Shown here one piece after another: positions 1 through 9,100 of a stretch of DNA of 64,000 bases (positions are counted from its first letter, which is position 1; each line of letters starts with the position of its first letter). The notes beneath the pieces were generated by a model. That model was not told where the DNA came from. It worked only from the letters and a program-made list of their open reading frames with translations, and did no database searches. Origin of the DNA: UBA10438 sp044238605 (GTDB taxonomy: Bacteria > Bacteroidota > Ignavibacteria > Kapaibacteriales > Kapaibacteriaceae). The position numbers and the translations under genes are program-made. Location of the stretch: contig JBIICY010000003.1 of assembly GCA_044238605.1 (NCBI GenBank), positions 186,001 to 250,000 of the forward strand, written 5' to 3'.

Positions 1-497
1 CTGAGCAGTCTGCCTTTGAACAGTATCCGGTGCAGCTCTTTCGACGAGTCATGGAAGTAAACGTTACTGGCACATTTCTGATGTGTCAGATCATTGGTTC
101 CATTATGGCCCAGCAGGGCCAGGGATCAATCATTAACATCGGTTCTACGTATGGCGTGGTTGCGCCCGACCAGCGGCTCTATCAAGATTCAAACGGTGCT
201 CAACTGATGTACAAGAGTTCTGCATACCCAGCGAGCAAGGGGGCAGTGGTTATGCTAACGAAGTTTCTCGCCACGTATTGGGGTACTGCAGGCGTGCGGG
301 CAAATGTGCTCTCGCCCGGTGGTGTACAAAACGGACAATCGGAGTTGTTTCAGCAGAAGTATGCGCAGTGCACACCGATGGGAAGAATGGCACATCCTAG
401 TGACTATGAAGGAGCACTGGTATTTCTTGCCAGCGATGCAAGTGCGTACATGACAGGACAAAATCTGATCGTAGATGGCGGCTGGACGGCTTGGTAA
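1..497 (+). CDS. SDR family oxidoreductase, C-terminal part (5' end outside window)
   Basis: The frame is open from base 3 to the TAA at 495-497, so the N-terminal Rossmann half (TGxxxGxG) lies upstream of the window; the GTG at base 30 is not the real start. The visible 165 codons carry the classical short-chain dehydrogenase core: an NVTGTF segment, the catalytic serine region (INIGSTYG), the Tyr-Lys pair in YPASKGA, the PGGV loop, and the family ending with SAYMTGQNLIVDGG. Such enzymes use NAD(P)H to reduce or oxidise a sugar or other carbonyl. A NeuB-family gene follows 34 bases downstream. SDR genes commonly sit beside neuB and a cytidylyltransferase in nonulosonate clusters, so a role in sugar modification is inferred. 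The substrate cannot be read from the sequence. Confidence 0.9.
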   Translation, partial: EQSAFEQYPVQLFRRVMEVNVTGTFLMCQIIGSIMAQQGQGSIINIGSTYGVVAPDQRLYQDSNGAQLMYKSSAYPASKGAVVMLTKFLATYWGTAGVRANVLSPGGVQNGQSELFQQKYAQCTPMGRMAHPSDYEGALVFLASDASAYMTGQNLIVDGGWTAW

Positions 498-531
498 CGA
501 AGAAATCAACAACACATTGAGGAGACGAAAC

Positions 532-1428
532 ATGCAGCGCATTCGAAACATTGGTTCGACGACGATTGGGGATGGACATCCGGTATACGTTATCGCGGAG
601 ATCGGTATCAACCATAATGGGTCACTTGACAATGCACTTGCGATGATCGACGGCGCAGCGCAGGCCGGGGCAGACTGCGTAAAGTTTCAAAAGCGGACGC
701 CCGAGCTATGCGTGCCTAAAGATCAGTGGCATCTGGAGCGGGATACTCCGTGGGGCCGAATGACGTATATCGATTACCGTCATAAGGTTGAGTTCGATGC
801 CGATGATTACACAGTGATCGATGAATACTGCAAACGTCGCGGCATTGATTGGACAGTATCGTGCTGGGATGTCGAGGCTGTGGCATTTATGGAAGAGAAT
901 TTTAACGTACCGTTCTACAAGGCTGCAAGTGCATCACTTACAGATCTTGATCTGCTCAATGCCATGATCGCTACAGGAAGACCATTGATCATATCAACTG
1001 GCATGTCTACGATGGAAGAAATCGAGGCCGCCGTCGATGAGATAGGTACGGAGAACCTGATGATCGCCCACGCAACATCGACCTATCCGTGTAAGCCGGA
1101 AGAGCTGAATCTGCGAATGATCGAAACATTGAAGGCCTGCTATCCAGGCGTGCCAGTTGGATACTCCGGCCATGAGGTTGGCCTCACCACAACAACGGCA
1201 GCGGTTGCCCTCGGAGCATCGTTTGTTGAACGTCATATCACTCTTGACCGTGCCATGTGGGGTACAGATCAGGCGGCAAGTGTTGAGCTCGCTGGTCTGG
1301 CACGTCTGATCAGAGACATTCGCGATGTAGAAGCTTCGCTCGGAGACGGAGTCAAGAGAGTCTATGAAAGCGAACTGGGGCCGCGTGCAAAGCTTCGCAA
1401 GGTGATCTCGACTAAAGTTGGAGCATAG
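532..1428 (+). CDS. N-acetylneuraminate synthase (NeuB) family protein without SAF domain
   Basis: 298 residues. Members condense phosphoenolpyruvate with an N-acyl amino sugar to give a nonulosonic acid (sialic, legionaminic or pseudaminic type). Visible family signatures are AEIGINHNG near the N-terminus, VKFQKR, STGMST, ATSTYP, GYSGHEVG, and RHITLD followed by GTDQAAS; the His residues in the last two correspond to the metal-binding histidines of NeuB. Start chosen at the ATG at 532 because AGGAGACG lies just upstream; a longer frame from 475 would overlap the SDR gene and has no such site. The protein ends right after the TIM barrel (KVISTKVGA) and lacks the C-terminal SAF/antifreeze-like domain of standard 340-350-residue NeuB. 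Exact product unknown. Confidence 0.85.
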   Translation: MQRIRNIGSTTIGDGHPVYVIAEIGINHNGSLDNALAMIDGAAQAGADCVKFQKRTPELCVPKDQWHLERDTPWGRMTYIDYRHKVEFDADDYTVIDEYCKRRGIDWTVSCWDVEAVAFMEENFNVPFYKAASASLTDLDLLNAMIATGRPLIISTGMSTMEEIEAAVDEIGTENLMIAHATSTYPCKPEELNLRMIETLKACYPGVPVGYSGHEVGLTTTTAAVALGASFVERHITLDRAMWGTDQAASVELAGLARLIRDIRDVEASLGDGVKRVYESELGPRAKLRKVISTKVGA

Positions 1429-1432
1429 CTCC

Positions 1433-2209
1433 GTGGACGCAATTGATTCCATACGTCTATGGTCAGTGGTCACTATCGCCTGCAGTGCTTTTGTGCTGAT
1501 CGTCTTGGAACGGTTCTTCCCATATCAGCCACAGAGATTTGCCCGTAAGGGAATTGGCACAGATCTGATCATGTACGCACTAGTGCAGAGTTACGTCATG
1601 GGCTTGCTGATTTCATATCTGATCAGCATGATCGACGACCATACAACCTTGGATCGATGGCATGCTGTTCGAGACTTACCATTGACGGTACAGTTTGCCG
1701 TGTTCTTCATAACACACGACTTCTACATCTACTGGTTCCACCGATGGCAACATTCAAATCCTGTTCTGTGGAGACTTCACGAAGCTCATCATTCAACCGT
1801 TGACGTTGACTGGCTAAGCGGCAGCCGCTCGCATTCTCTTGAGATTCTCGTGAATCAAACCATAGAGTTCGCGCCAATCCTGCTCCTTGCCTCTCCCGAA
1901 ATTGCCGTCGTAAAGGGGGCTTTGGATGCCGTCTGGGGCATGTACATCCATTCGAACATCGATGTGCGAACAGGTTGGCTGCAGTACATCATTAACGGAC
2001 CTGAGATGCATCGTTGGCATCATGCTCGGGACGGGGCTGCCCACAACAAGAACTTCTCAACCAAGCTCGCTATATGGGATTGGATGTTCGGTACAGCATT
2101 TCGTCCAACCGATTCTAAGCCAGGTGCTTACGGCATCGGCATTGAGTATCCGCAAAACTATTTCAAGCAGCATGTCTATGCATTCAGACGTTCAGATCGA
2201 AATCAATAA
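1433..2209 (+). CDS. Sterol desaturase / fatty acid hydroxylase family membrane protein
   Basis: 258 residues from a GTG at 1433 with GGAG nine bases upstream, overlapping no more than the spacer after the NeuB-like gene. The family is a di-iron membrane oxygenase that hydroxylates or desaturates lipids, sterols or carotenoids. Histidine clusters are visible: HDFYIYWFHRWQH, HEAHHS (HxxHH) and HRWHHARD (HxxHH). Hydrophobic spans occur in the first third (VTIACSAFVLIVLE and a span around VQSYVMGLLISYLIS) and again before the first histidine cluster. The gene is in a same-strand run with the NeuB-like synthase and a metallophosphoesterase, suggesting a lipid or envelope modification, but the substrate is not determinable. 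Confidence 0.85.
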   Translation: MDAIDSIRLWSVVTIACSAFVLIVLERFFPYQPQRFARKGIGTDLIMYALVQSYVMGLLISYLISMIDDHTTLDRWHAVRDLPLTVQFAVFFITHDFYIYWFHRWQHSNPVLWRLHEAHHSTVDVDWLSGSRSHSLEILVNQTIEFAPILLLASPEIAVVKGALDAVWGMYIHSNIDVRTGWLQYIINGPEMHRWHHARDGAAHNKNFSTKLAIWDWMFGTAFRPTDSKPGAYGIGIEYPQNYFKQHVYAFRRSDRNQ

Positions 2210-2267
2210 CGAGTTGGGTCCGGAGTTTGCCGATCCAGAGCTCCAGCCCCTTACTCATGTTGAAAAA

Positions 2268-2951
2268 ATGAGTGTCGATACGATCATCGTATCCGATATA
2301 CACCTTGGGTCGGAAGTCTCCCGTGCCAAACCGCTTGTGCAGCTGCTGCGCACACATGAGTATCGCCGACTGATACTGAACGGTGATGTGTTCGATGGCC
2401 TAAACTTCAAAAGGTTGTCGAAAGATGACTGGAAGTTTCTATCGTTTCTTCGAAAGCTCTCAAACCCGCGCACGGCCATAGACGTTGTTTGGGTTGTTGG
2501 AAATCACGACGGAGGGGTAGCCGAGATTCTGTCGCATCTTTTGGGCGTACCGGTCTTTGAGGAATACACATGGGACATGAACGGCAAGAAATTTCTTGCC
2601 ATTCATGGCCATCAGTTCGACAAATGGGTCACCACTCATCCGGTAATAACATCAATCGCTACAAGTTTTTACTATTTCTTTCAAAAGGTCGATCCAAAGC
2701 ACAAAGCGTCGCGATTCGTAAAGAGAACCAGCAAGAAATTTCTTCGCATGAGTGCTAAAGTTGCCGCCGAAGCATCTCGGCATGGCCGCACGGTGCATGA
2801 TGCCTCGGTGGTTTTCGCAGGGCACACGCATCACGCAATGGATATTATGCAGGATGGTGTTCGCTATGTAAACAGCGGTTCCTGGACCGACAAACCATCG
2901 CACTACGTCGTTGTTACACACGAAGCAGACATCGTAGTTCACGAAGCGTAG
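2268..2951 (+). CDS. Calcineurin-like metallophosphoesterase (UDP-2,3-diacylglucosamine hydrolase-like)
   Basis: 227 residues from the ATG at 2268 (MSVDTIIVSDIHLG), a start that places the family N-terminus correctly. ATGs at 2168 and 2174 would add a non-homologous extension that overlaps the upstream gene. All metal-binding blocks are present in order: DIHLG, GDVFDG, GNHDGG, HGHQFD and GHTHHA, followed by NSGSW. This arrangement matches LpxH-like and UDP-2,3-diacylglucosamine pyrophosphatase-like members, which cleave lipid A precursors, but generic phosphodiesterases look similar. A poly-basic helical insert (KASRFVKRTSKKFLRM) lies between the HGHQFD and GHTHHA blocks and could bind membranes. 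Position downstream of the desaturase-family gene agrees with an envelope role; this is inference. Confidence 0.8.
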   Translation: MSVDTIIVSDIHLGSEVSRAKPLVQLLRTHEYRRLILNGDVFDGLNFKRLSKDDWKFLSFLRKLSNPRTAIDVVWVVGNHDGGVAEILSHLLGVPVFEEYTWDMNGKKFLAIHGHQFDKWVTTHPVITSIATSFYYFFQKVDPKHKASRFVKRTSKKFLRMSAKVAAEASRHGRTVHDASVVFAGHTHHAMDIMQDGVRYVNSGSWTDKPSHYVVVTHEADIVVHEA

Positions 2952-2979
2952 CACGAAGCAATTTCGCACCCTCATTCCT

Positions 2980-3705
2980 ATGCATGGCAACCATGATGAT
3001 CTGGAAGCACTCTATGTCTTAGAGAATCTGGGAAAATCATACAGGATGGGAGAGGTAGACGTAATCGCGTTAACGAACATCAACATCACGATACGCAGGG
3101 GAGAGCTTGTTGTGATCCTCGGTGCATCGGGCAGTGGTAAGTCTACACTCATGAACATCATTGGTGGGCTCGATACGCCTACGACGGGCACTATTCGCTT
3201 CCGGTCCGATGACCTTACAGCAGCCTCAGATCATCTCCGCACCGCATATCGAAGGCGATCGATTGGCTTTGTGTTCCAGTTCTATAATCTGATACCATCT
3301 CTCACGGCCCGTGAGAATGTTCAGTTAGTAACAGATCTAACAGAAGACCCGCTTGACGTTGAAGAAGTGTTGGGGCTTGTGGGGCTTGCCGATAGAATGG
3401 ACCACTTCCCATCTCAGCTTTCAGGGGGCGAACAGCAACGTGTTGCAATTGCCCGTGCAATCGCAAAGCGGCCAGACGTACTACTCTGCGACGAACCTAC
3501 CGGTGCACTGGACCTTGCAACGGGAATCGTAGTGCTCGATGTGATCGAACAGATACACCAGAGATTCGACACAACAGTTGTGCTCATCACGCACAATGCA
3601 TCGATAGCGAAGATGGCCGATCGGGTTATTCAGATGCGCAGCGGTGCGATTGCCGATATCTTCTCAGTAGAGAAACGAACTGCACCGAAGGACCTCGTGT
3701 GGTGA
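2980..3705 (+). CDS. ABC transporter ATP-binding protein (LolD/MacB type)
   Basis: 241 residues. Cytoplasmic ATPase of an exporter or lipid-extracting ABC system. Visible motifs: Walker A GASGSGKST, Q-loop FVFQFYNLIPSLTARENV, signature LSGGEQQR, Walker B VLLCDEPTGALD, and the switch histidine in LITHNA. The FQFYNLIPSLTARENV stretch is typical of the LolD/MacB/DevA group that pairs with FtsX-type permeases. The TGA stop at 3703-3705 overlaps a GTG at 3702 that opens the permease N-terminal frame, the usual translational coupling for this gene pair. The HlyD-type adaptor downstream completes a three-component exporter. Confidence 0.93.
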   Translation: MHGNHDDLEALYVLENLGKSYRMGEVDVIALTNINITIRRGELVVILGASGSGKSTLMNIIGGLDTPTTGTIRFRSDDLTAASDHLRTAYRRRSIGFVFQFYNLIPSLTARENVQLVTDLTEDPLDVEEVLGLVGLADRMDHFPSQLSGGEQQRVAIARAIAKRPDVLLCDEPTGALDLATGIVVLDVIEQIHQRFDTTVVLITHNASIAKMADRVIQMRSGAIADIFSVEKRTAPKDLVW

Positions 3706-3878
3706 TCCCTGCGCTCATGCGCAAGGCGCTGCGAGACCTGCGGCTTCTGCGGGGTCAGCTTCTGGCAATCATTCTTCTTGTGGCAGCTGGGAGCGCAACG
3801 TTTATCATGATGCGAAGCATGCAACATCAAGGCTTATGCTGCAGAATATCGACCGACGTCTGCTTCCTTCGCTCCTAG
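3702..3878 (+). pseudogene. N-terminal fragment of FtsX-type ABC permease, out of frame with the rest
   Basis: A 58-codon frame starts at GTG 3702, coupled to the ATPase stop, and runs to TAG at 3876-3878. Its first roughly 40 residues (RKALRDLRLLRGQLLAI, then a hydrophobic stretch ending near TFIMMRSM) look like the conserved N-terminus of double-length FtsX-type permeases: an RGQ-type motif followed by the first membrane helix. After about base 3821 the frame no longer resembles the family and continues antiparallel to nothing recognisable, while the C-terminal half of the same protein continues in another frame from about 3820. I read this as the left edge of an internal deletion. A misassembly or a separate small membrane peptide are alternatives. 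Confidence 0.6.
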
Positions 3879-4936
3879 TTCTGGGGATGATCGCACTTGT
3901 GACATCAATCATCATTTTGTCACGGTACATCGATGATGCCATGGATCACATGATGTATGTTGAGTATGATAGATCCAAACTCGCAAGCGCAACCGTTACC
4001 TTCAACAGAGCCGTGCCTTATGCCGCGGCGCGCGAGTTAGAATCGGTTGATGGTGTAGCGCGCTCGGAGCCCTTTCGATCTATCGGCATTGATATTCTAG
4101 CATCGAATGAAACCTATCGAACAACGCTATCGAGCAGAAAACCTGATTCGCGGCTGATCAGGATTGTCGATGGAGATGGGAATCTGCAGCGTGTTCCGAA
4201 GGCCGGCATGATGATGACAGAGTATCTGGCCCGGCGACTTAGACTTGACGTCGGCGATACGGTCAGAATGGTATTGCTGGAGGCTCGGCGTGATACAGTA
4301 AGCATGATTCTTGCCAGCACGCCCCGAGAGGCTCTGGGCGCACAGTGTTATGCGAGTATCGAAGCACTTTCAGAATTGTGCCATGAAGAGCCCCTTGCCA
4401 ATGGTGCATTCATCGAAAGTGCTCCAGTATCTACTGCTCGTATCCAATCCAGACTGAAAGATCGTCCTGCAGTTATAGGGGTTCTCTTTCGCGACGTAGC
4501 CATCGCAAGCTTCACCGAAGTGTACGGGGGGAACGTACTCGTTGTTGCACTCTATCTGCTCTTGCTTGCGTGTCTAGTTGCCATAGGTGTGCTATACAAC
4601 AACGCTAGAATTGTGATTGCAGAACGTTCCGCAGAGCTCGCATCGATGCGAATTCAGGGATTTACTGTCGGAGAGGTTGCGCGCATCATTCTCGGTGAAC
4701 AATGTCTGATAACGCTCGTGGGGATTCCACTTGGAGTAGGGCTGGGCATTGTACTGTGTTACGCCATTTCGTCTTCGGTTCAGGCAGACTTCCTTCGCAT
4801 TCCATTTGCCGTATCGCGTATGACCATTCTCGTGTCAGCATCTGTGATCATAGTCGTATCGGCTTTCGTTGCCCTGAGGATCTACATCATGCTGCAGCGG
4901 CTAGATCTTGTTGCTGTACTCAAGGAACGAATATGA
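3836..4936 (+). CDS. ABC transporter permease, half-length FtsX/MacB-type
   Basis: 366 residues from ATG 3836; the frame is open upstream into the N-terminal fragment without another usual start codon. Topology by eye: one helix near residues 10-30 (SLLVLGMIALVTSIIIL), a periplasmic domain to about residue 230, and three C-terminal helices (around VLVVALYLLLLACLVAI, LITLVGIPLGVGLGIVL and ILVSASVIIVVSAFVAL). The FtsX signature region is present (NNARIVIAERSAELASMRI) and the end LDLVAVLKERI is typical. Homologues of this kind are about 780 residues with two such halves; only the second half remains here. The remnant still forms a complete four-helix MacB/LolC-like unit, so it could work as a homodimer with the ATPase. 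Its stop overlaps the adaptor start (ATGA). Confidence 0.75.
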   Translation: MLQNIDRRLLPSLLVLGMIALVTSIIILSRYIDDAMDHMMYVEYDRSKLASATVTFNRAVPYAAARELESVDGVARSEPFRSIGIDILASNETYRTTLSSRKPDSRLIRIVDGDGNLQRVPKAGMMMTEYLARRLRLDVGDTVRMVLLEARRDTVSMILASTPREALGAQCYASIEALSELCHEEPLANGAFIESAPVSTARIQSRLKDRPAVIGVLFRDVAIASFTEVYGGNVLVVALYLLLLACLVAIGVLYNNARIVIAERSAELASMRIQGFTVGEVARIILGEQCLITLVGIPLGVGLGIVLCYAISSSVQADFLRIPFAVSRMTILVSASVIIVVSAFVALRIYIMLQRLDLVAVLKERI

Positions 4937-6090
4937 GATCTTCGAAAGCAACAAGGTATGCCGCATGGGGCTTACTAACGCTCATTACTGCAGGAATTGT
5001 GTATCTGCTCGCGCGACCTGCAGCAATTGAAGTTGAAACCGTCTTGGCAGACGTTGGTCTCATTGAGAGTTCGATAACCTGTGATGGCAGAGTTCGACTA
5101 CGCCACAGAGTTCTCATCTCAATGCCAGTAGCTGGTGTCTATACTCCAGCTGCGTTTGAACCGGGTGATATGGTGCGTGTGTCTCACATCGTAGGTACGT
5201 ACAGGGCAGTGAGCTTGGATGAGCGAACAGAGAACGAACTAGTCAAGAGGGTATTGGCGGCGGGTAAGGTTGTTGAAGCAGCAAAGACAGTTCGCGATGG
5301 GCTCCGACCCCAAGTAGAACAGTTGAATGTAGATGCTGGCAGGCAGCTGCGTCTGTTTCAGATCGGCGCTGTCGCACAATCTTCGTGGGAACAGGCCTCA
5401 TTGAGATATGATCAAGCAGTATCCGAGCTTCGCGCCGCAGAACTTCGCGCGGAGCAGTTAGAGCATGAACAGCAGGCACTCATTACGATGATCAACAGTA
5501 CCTTGTCTAGAGGAACTCACATTCGTACTCCACTGGAGGGAATCGTGTTGCGCAAGTTTGTAGATCAGGAGCGAATTCTACCGATCGGACAACCACTCTA
5601 TGAGATAGGCACGTTTGACTCGATTGAAATTGTGGCCGACGTGCTGAGTGCAGATGCCGCCCTGATGCGTGTAGGGATGATGGCACTCATAGAGGCTGGT
5701 CAGGCAGGGAAGATCACGGCATCTGTTCGGCGTATTGAACCAGCCGCCTACACGAAAATCTCTGCTCTTGGTATTGAGGAACAGCGCGTCAACCTTGTAC
5801 TTATTCCTCATCAAACGGTCCCGTTGGGTGACGCATACAGGGTCGCCATAAAAATCACATTATGGAGAGCAGATCGTGTCCTGCGGGTCCCTTCAAACTC
5901 CATCGTTGTGAAGGGGGCAGATACCTCTGTGTATGTAACTGAGGGGGATAGAGTTGTCCTGCAACGGGTGAAGCTAGGACTCAAATCCAGAGATTTTGTT
6001 GAAGTAATCTATGGAATGAAAAAAGGGACGACGTTGGTTGTTAACCCACCGTCGTCCCTGTATTCAGGTTCGAGAATCTCAAAAGAATAG
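4933..6090 (+). CDS. HlyD-family periplasmic adaptor (membrane fusion) protein
   Basis: 385 residues from ATG 4933, which overlaps the permease TGA. An N-terminal membrane anchor (LLTLITAGIVYLLA, about residues 14-27) is followed by a barrel-sandwich half, an alpha-helical hairpin (about residues 95-195, rich in Ala, Glu, Arg and Gln), the second lipoyl-like half with the motif RTPLEGIVLRK, and beta-barrel and membrane-proximal domains ending PPSSLYSGSRISKE. It would link the inner-membrane ABC exporter to the outer membrane. Together with the ATPase and permease it forms an apparent three-gene operon. The last codons contain a hairpin that serves as the terminator for convergent secA. Confidence 0.9.
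   Translation: MRSSKATRYAAWGLLTLITAGIVYLLARPAAIEVETVLADVGLIESSITCDGRVRLRHRVLISMPVAGVYTPAAFEPGDMVRVSHIVGTYRAVSLDERTENELVKRVLAAGKVVEAAKTVRDGLRPQVEQLNVDAGRQLRLFQIGAVAQSSWEQASLRYDQAVSELRAAELRAEQLEHEQQALITMINSTLSRGTHIRTPLEGIVLRKFVDQERILPIGQPLYEIGTFDSIEIVADVLSADAALMRVGMMALIEAGQAGKITASVRRIEPAAYTKISALGIEEQRVNLVLIPHQTVPLGDAYRVAIKITLWRADRVLRVPSNSIVVKGADTSVYVTEGDRVVLQRVKLGLKSRDFVEVIYGMKKGTTLVVNPPSSLYSGSRISKE
6019..6058 (-). terminator. Intrinsic terminator for secA, inside the 3' end of the adaptor gene
   Basis: On the minus strand a stem with arms GGGACGACG and CGTCGTCCC (bases 6025-6058, perfect 9-bp outer stem extended by TGG/CCA) is followed directly by six T (complement of A 6019-6024). It lies 43 bases past the secA stop. 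Its sequence is also coding for the last residues of the HlyD-type protein on the plus strand. Confidence 0.8.
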
Positions 6091-6100
6091 TGACCTTGCG

Positions 6101-9100
6101 TTAGCCGCCGTAGGTCTTTGCACCCGTCATTCCGTGGCAGTGCTTGAACTTTTTGCCTGAGCCACATGGGCACTGCTCATTGCGTCCAACTTCACGTCCC
6201 GTATTGCGTACAGTCTGTGTTACCGACCGCGATTCACCACCACCAGCATTCGGATCCGCGCCCATCGATGTAGTCGAGGCACTCGGATGTGAGAACTGGA
6301 GCTGGCGCGACGAACTTACTGATGTCTGCAGTGAGGGAAGTCCGGTTGCAGAAGCAGTTCTAGTAGGCGCTGGTGTTGGAGCGGGCGCAGGTGCCGGTTC
6401 TGCCGGGCGCTGTGCAGCTCGTTCCACCACTTGCGGGAAGTACTTGAAGGCAAATGAGACAGTTGCTTCGTTAATCTGCGTGAGCAATTCGAGGAATACA
6501 CGGTATGCTTCCTGCTTGTATTCAAGAATTGGATCTTTCTGACCATATGCCCGCAGGTAGATGCCCTCTTTGAGGTCGTCCATTACTCGCAGATGCTCAC
6601 GCCATTCATCGTCAATCGCCCGAAGTGCCGCTACGCGCTCAAGCTGTGCCATGAACTCTGGTCCGAGCATCTGTTCCTTGCGGTCATAGAATTCTGTAGC
6701 CGCAGCAATGGCGCGTTCGAGAACAGACTCTTTGCTAAGGGTCGAAAACTCCTGTTCGCTGATTCCGGGCTCGCACAACATTTTCACGCGGAACTCATTG
6801 GCAAAACCATCATAATCCTGCTCGGCATGATGTTCATTGTACCAGCTTTCAGAAAGTTCTGAAACGTATTCAAGCACTTCGCTGCGCAGGCGCTCTCCCA
6901 TGAGGGCATGTCTGCGACGGTCGTAGATAACTTCACGCTGCTGATTCATCACGTTGTCGTATTCAAGAAGGCGCTTACGGATTCCGAAGTTATTGCCTTC
7001 TACCTTCTTCTGTGCGTTTTCTACAGCCTTGGTTACGAGCGAACTCTGGATTGGCTCTCCATCCGGCACCTTCATTCTCTGCATAGCAGAGGCTATACGT
7101 TCTCCGCCGAACAGGCGCATGAGATCGTCTTCAAGCGAAATGAAGAACTGCGACGAACCCGGGTCTCCCTGACGGCCAGCGCGGCCTCGGAGCTGCCTGT
7201 CAATTCGGCGTGCCTCGTGCCGTTCTGTACCGATAATCGCCAAACCACCACTCGTCTTCACATCAGCGTCAAGTTTGATGTCTGTTCCACGGCCTGCCAT
7301 GTTGGTGGCGATCATAACCGCCCCCTTCTTACCAGCATTAGCAACGATTTCTGCTTCGCGCTGGTGCTGTTTTGCGTTCAGCACGTTATGGTTTACGTTG
7401 GCACGCTTAAGCATTTTTGAAAGGAGCTCGGAGACTTCAACACTTGTGGTTCCAACAAGAACGGCGCGTCCTGCTTCAAGCTCTGCTTTCACCGCATCGA
7501 CAACGGCGTTGTACTTCTCGCGTTTCGTGCGATAGATAAAATCGTCAAGATCTTTACGTTGTATCGGACGATTCGTCGGAATAACAACAACATCAAGTTC
7601 ATAGATCTGCCAGAACTCACCAGCTTCGGTTTCCGCTGTTCCCGTCATACCAGCAAGCTTATGGTAGAGACGGAAGTAATTCTGCAGCGTAACCGTTGCA
7701 AACGTTTGTGTATCCTGCTCAACAAACACACCTTCCTTAGCTTCAATCGCCTGATGAAGTCCGTCGGAATACCTACGTCCCTCCAGAATACGACCCGTAA
7801 ACTCATCAACGATCTTGATCTTACCATCCTGCACCACATACTCATCGTCACGCACATATAGCGTGTAGGCACGCAACAGTTGGTTAATGATGTGAATACG
7901 ATCAGAGCGATCGGAGAACACGCGCATGTACTCGTCTCTACGGAGAGCCTTATCCTCTGCAGCGATCGAAGCGTCTCCCTCGAGCGCACTCATCTGCGCG
8001 GCGATATCAGGAATCACGAACATTTCTGCGTCTTCCTGCGAGGATGCTAGCAGGGAGCGCCCCTTTTCAGAGATATCAATCTGGTGATTCTTCTCGTCGA
8101 CAGTGAAGTAGAGCTCATCGTCGATCTCGTGCATGCGCTGGCCCTGATCGCGCAGGTAATCCAGTTCCGAATCACGGAGAAGCTTCATGATGTCTGGCTC
8201 CTGAAGCATCTTCAGAAGTCTGCTTTGTTTTGGCATGCCTCGGTTGGCTCGGAGAAGATTAACCCCAGCCTGTGTGCGGTCATCCTTAAACCCTGTTGCC
8301 AGGAGCTTATCTGCTTCGGCAACGATTCCGTTGACGAGTTTTGCCTGCGCGTCTACAAGACGCTGAACGCGCGGACGCATATCAATGAACGCTGCTTCGG
8401 TGGAGCCGGCTGTAACCGGACCTGAAATGATAAGGGGCGTACGGGCTTCGTCAATCAGAACAGAGTCTACCTCGTCAACCACAGCAAACCAGTGGCCCCG
8501 CTGCACCATATCCGAAGCATCGGTTACCATGTTGTCCCGCAGATAGTCAAAGCCAAACTCGTTGTTGGTTCCCCAAGTAATGTCTGCCCCATACTGGGCT
8601 TTGCGCTCATCGGGGCGCATGTCTGACTGAATACAGCCAGTCACAATCCCGAGGAAATCAAAGATTGGACGCATCCACTCTCTGTCTCGTCGGGCCAGGT
8701 AATCGTTCACTGTAACGAGGTGTACCCCGCGTCCAGCGAGTGCATTGAGATACAGTGGAAGTGTCGAAACAAGAGTTTTACCTTCACCAGTGCTCATCTC
8801 GGCGATCTTACCTTGGTGCAGCACAATTCCACCGATCAGCTGAACATCATAAGGGACCATGTCCCATACATGTTCGTTGCCGACAACGTTGTAACGATGG
8901 CCAACCAACCTGCGGCATGCTTCCTTGACAACAGCAAACACCTCTGGAAGAATATCGTCTAGGGTAGCCTGAATCGTTTCAAACTGCTCACGCTCATTTG
9001 CAGTGATACGGGCATAGAGATCAGATCGCTCAGCATGTTCAATGCTGGAGTCTGTGCGAAGTCGTTCACGAATGGCCTCAACCTCTGCCCGAAGCGACTC

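Noticed and set aside
475..531. Extended N-terminus for the NeuB-like protein from ATG 475
   Set aside because: Overlaps the SDR end, has no ribosome site, and family homology begins at 532, which has AGGAG upstream.
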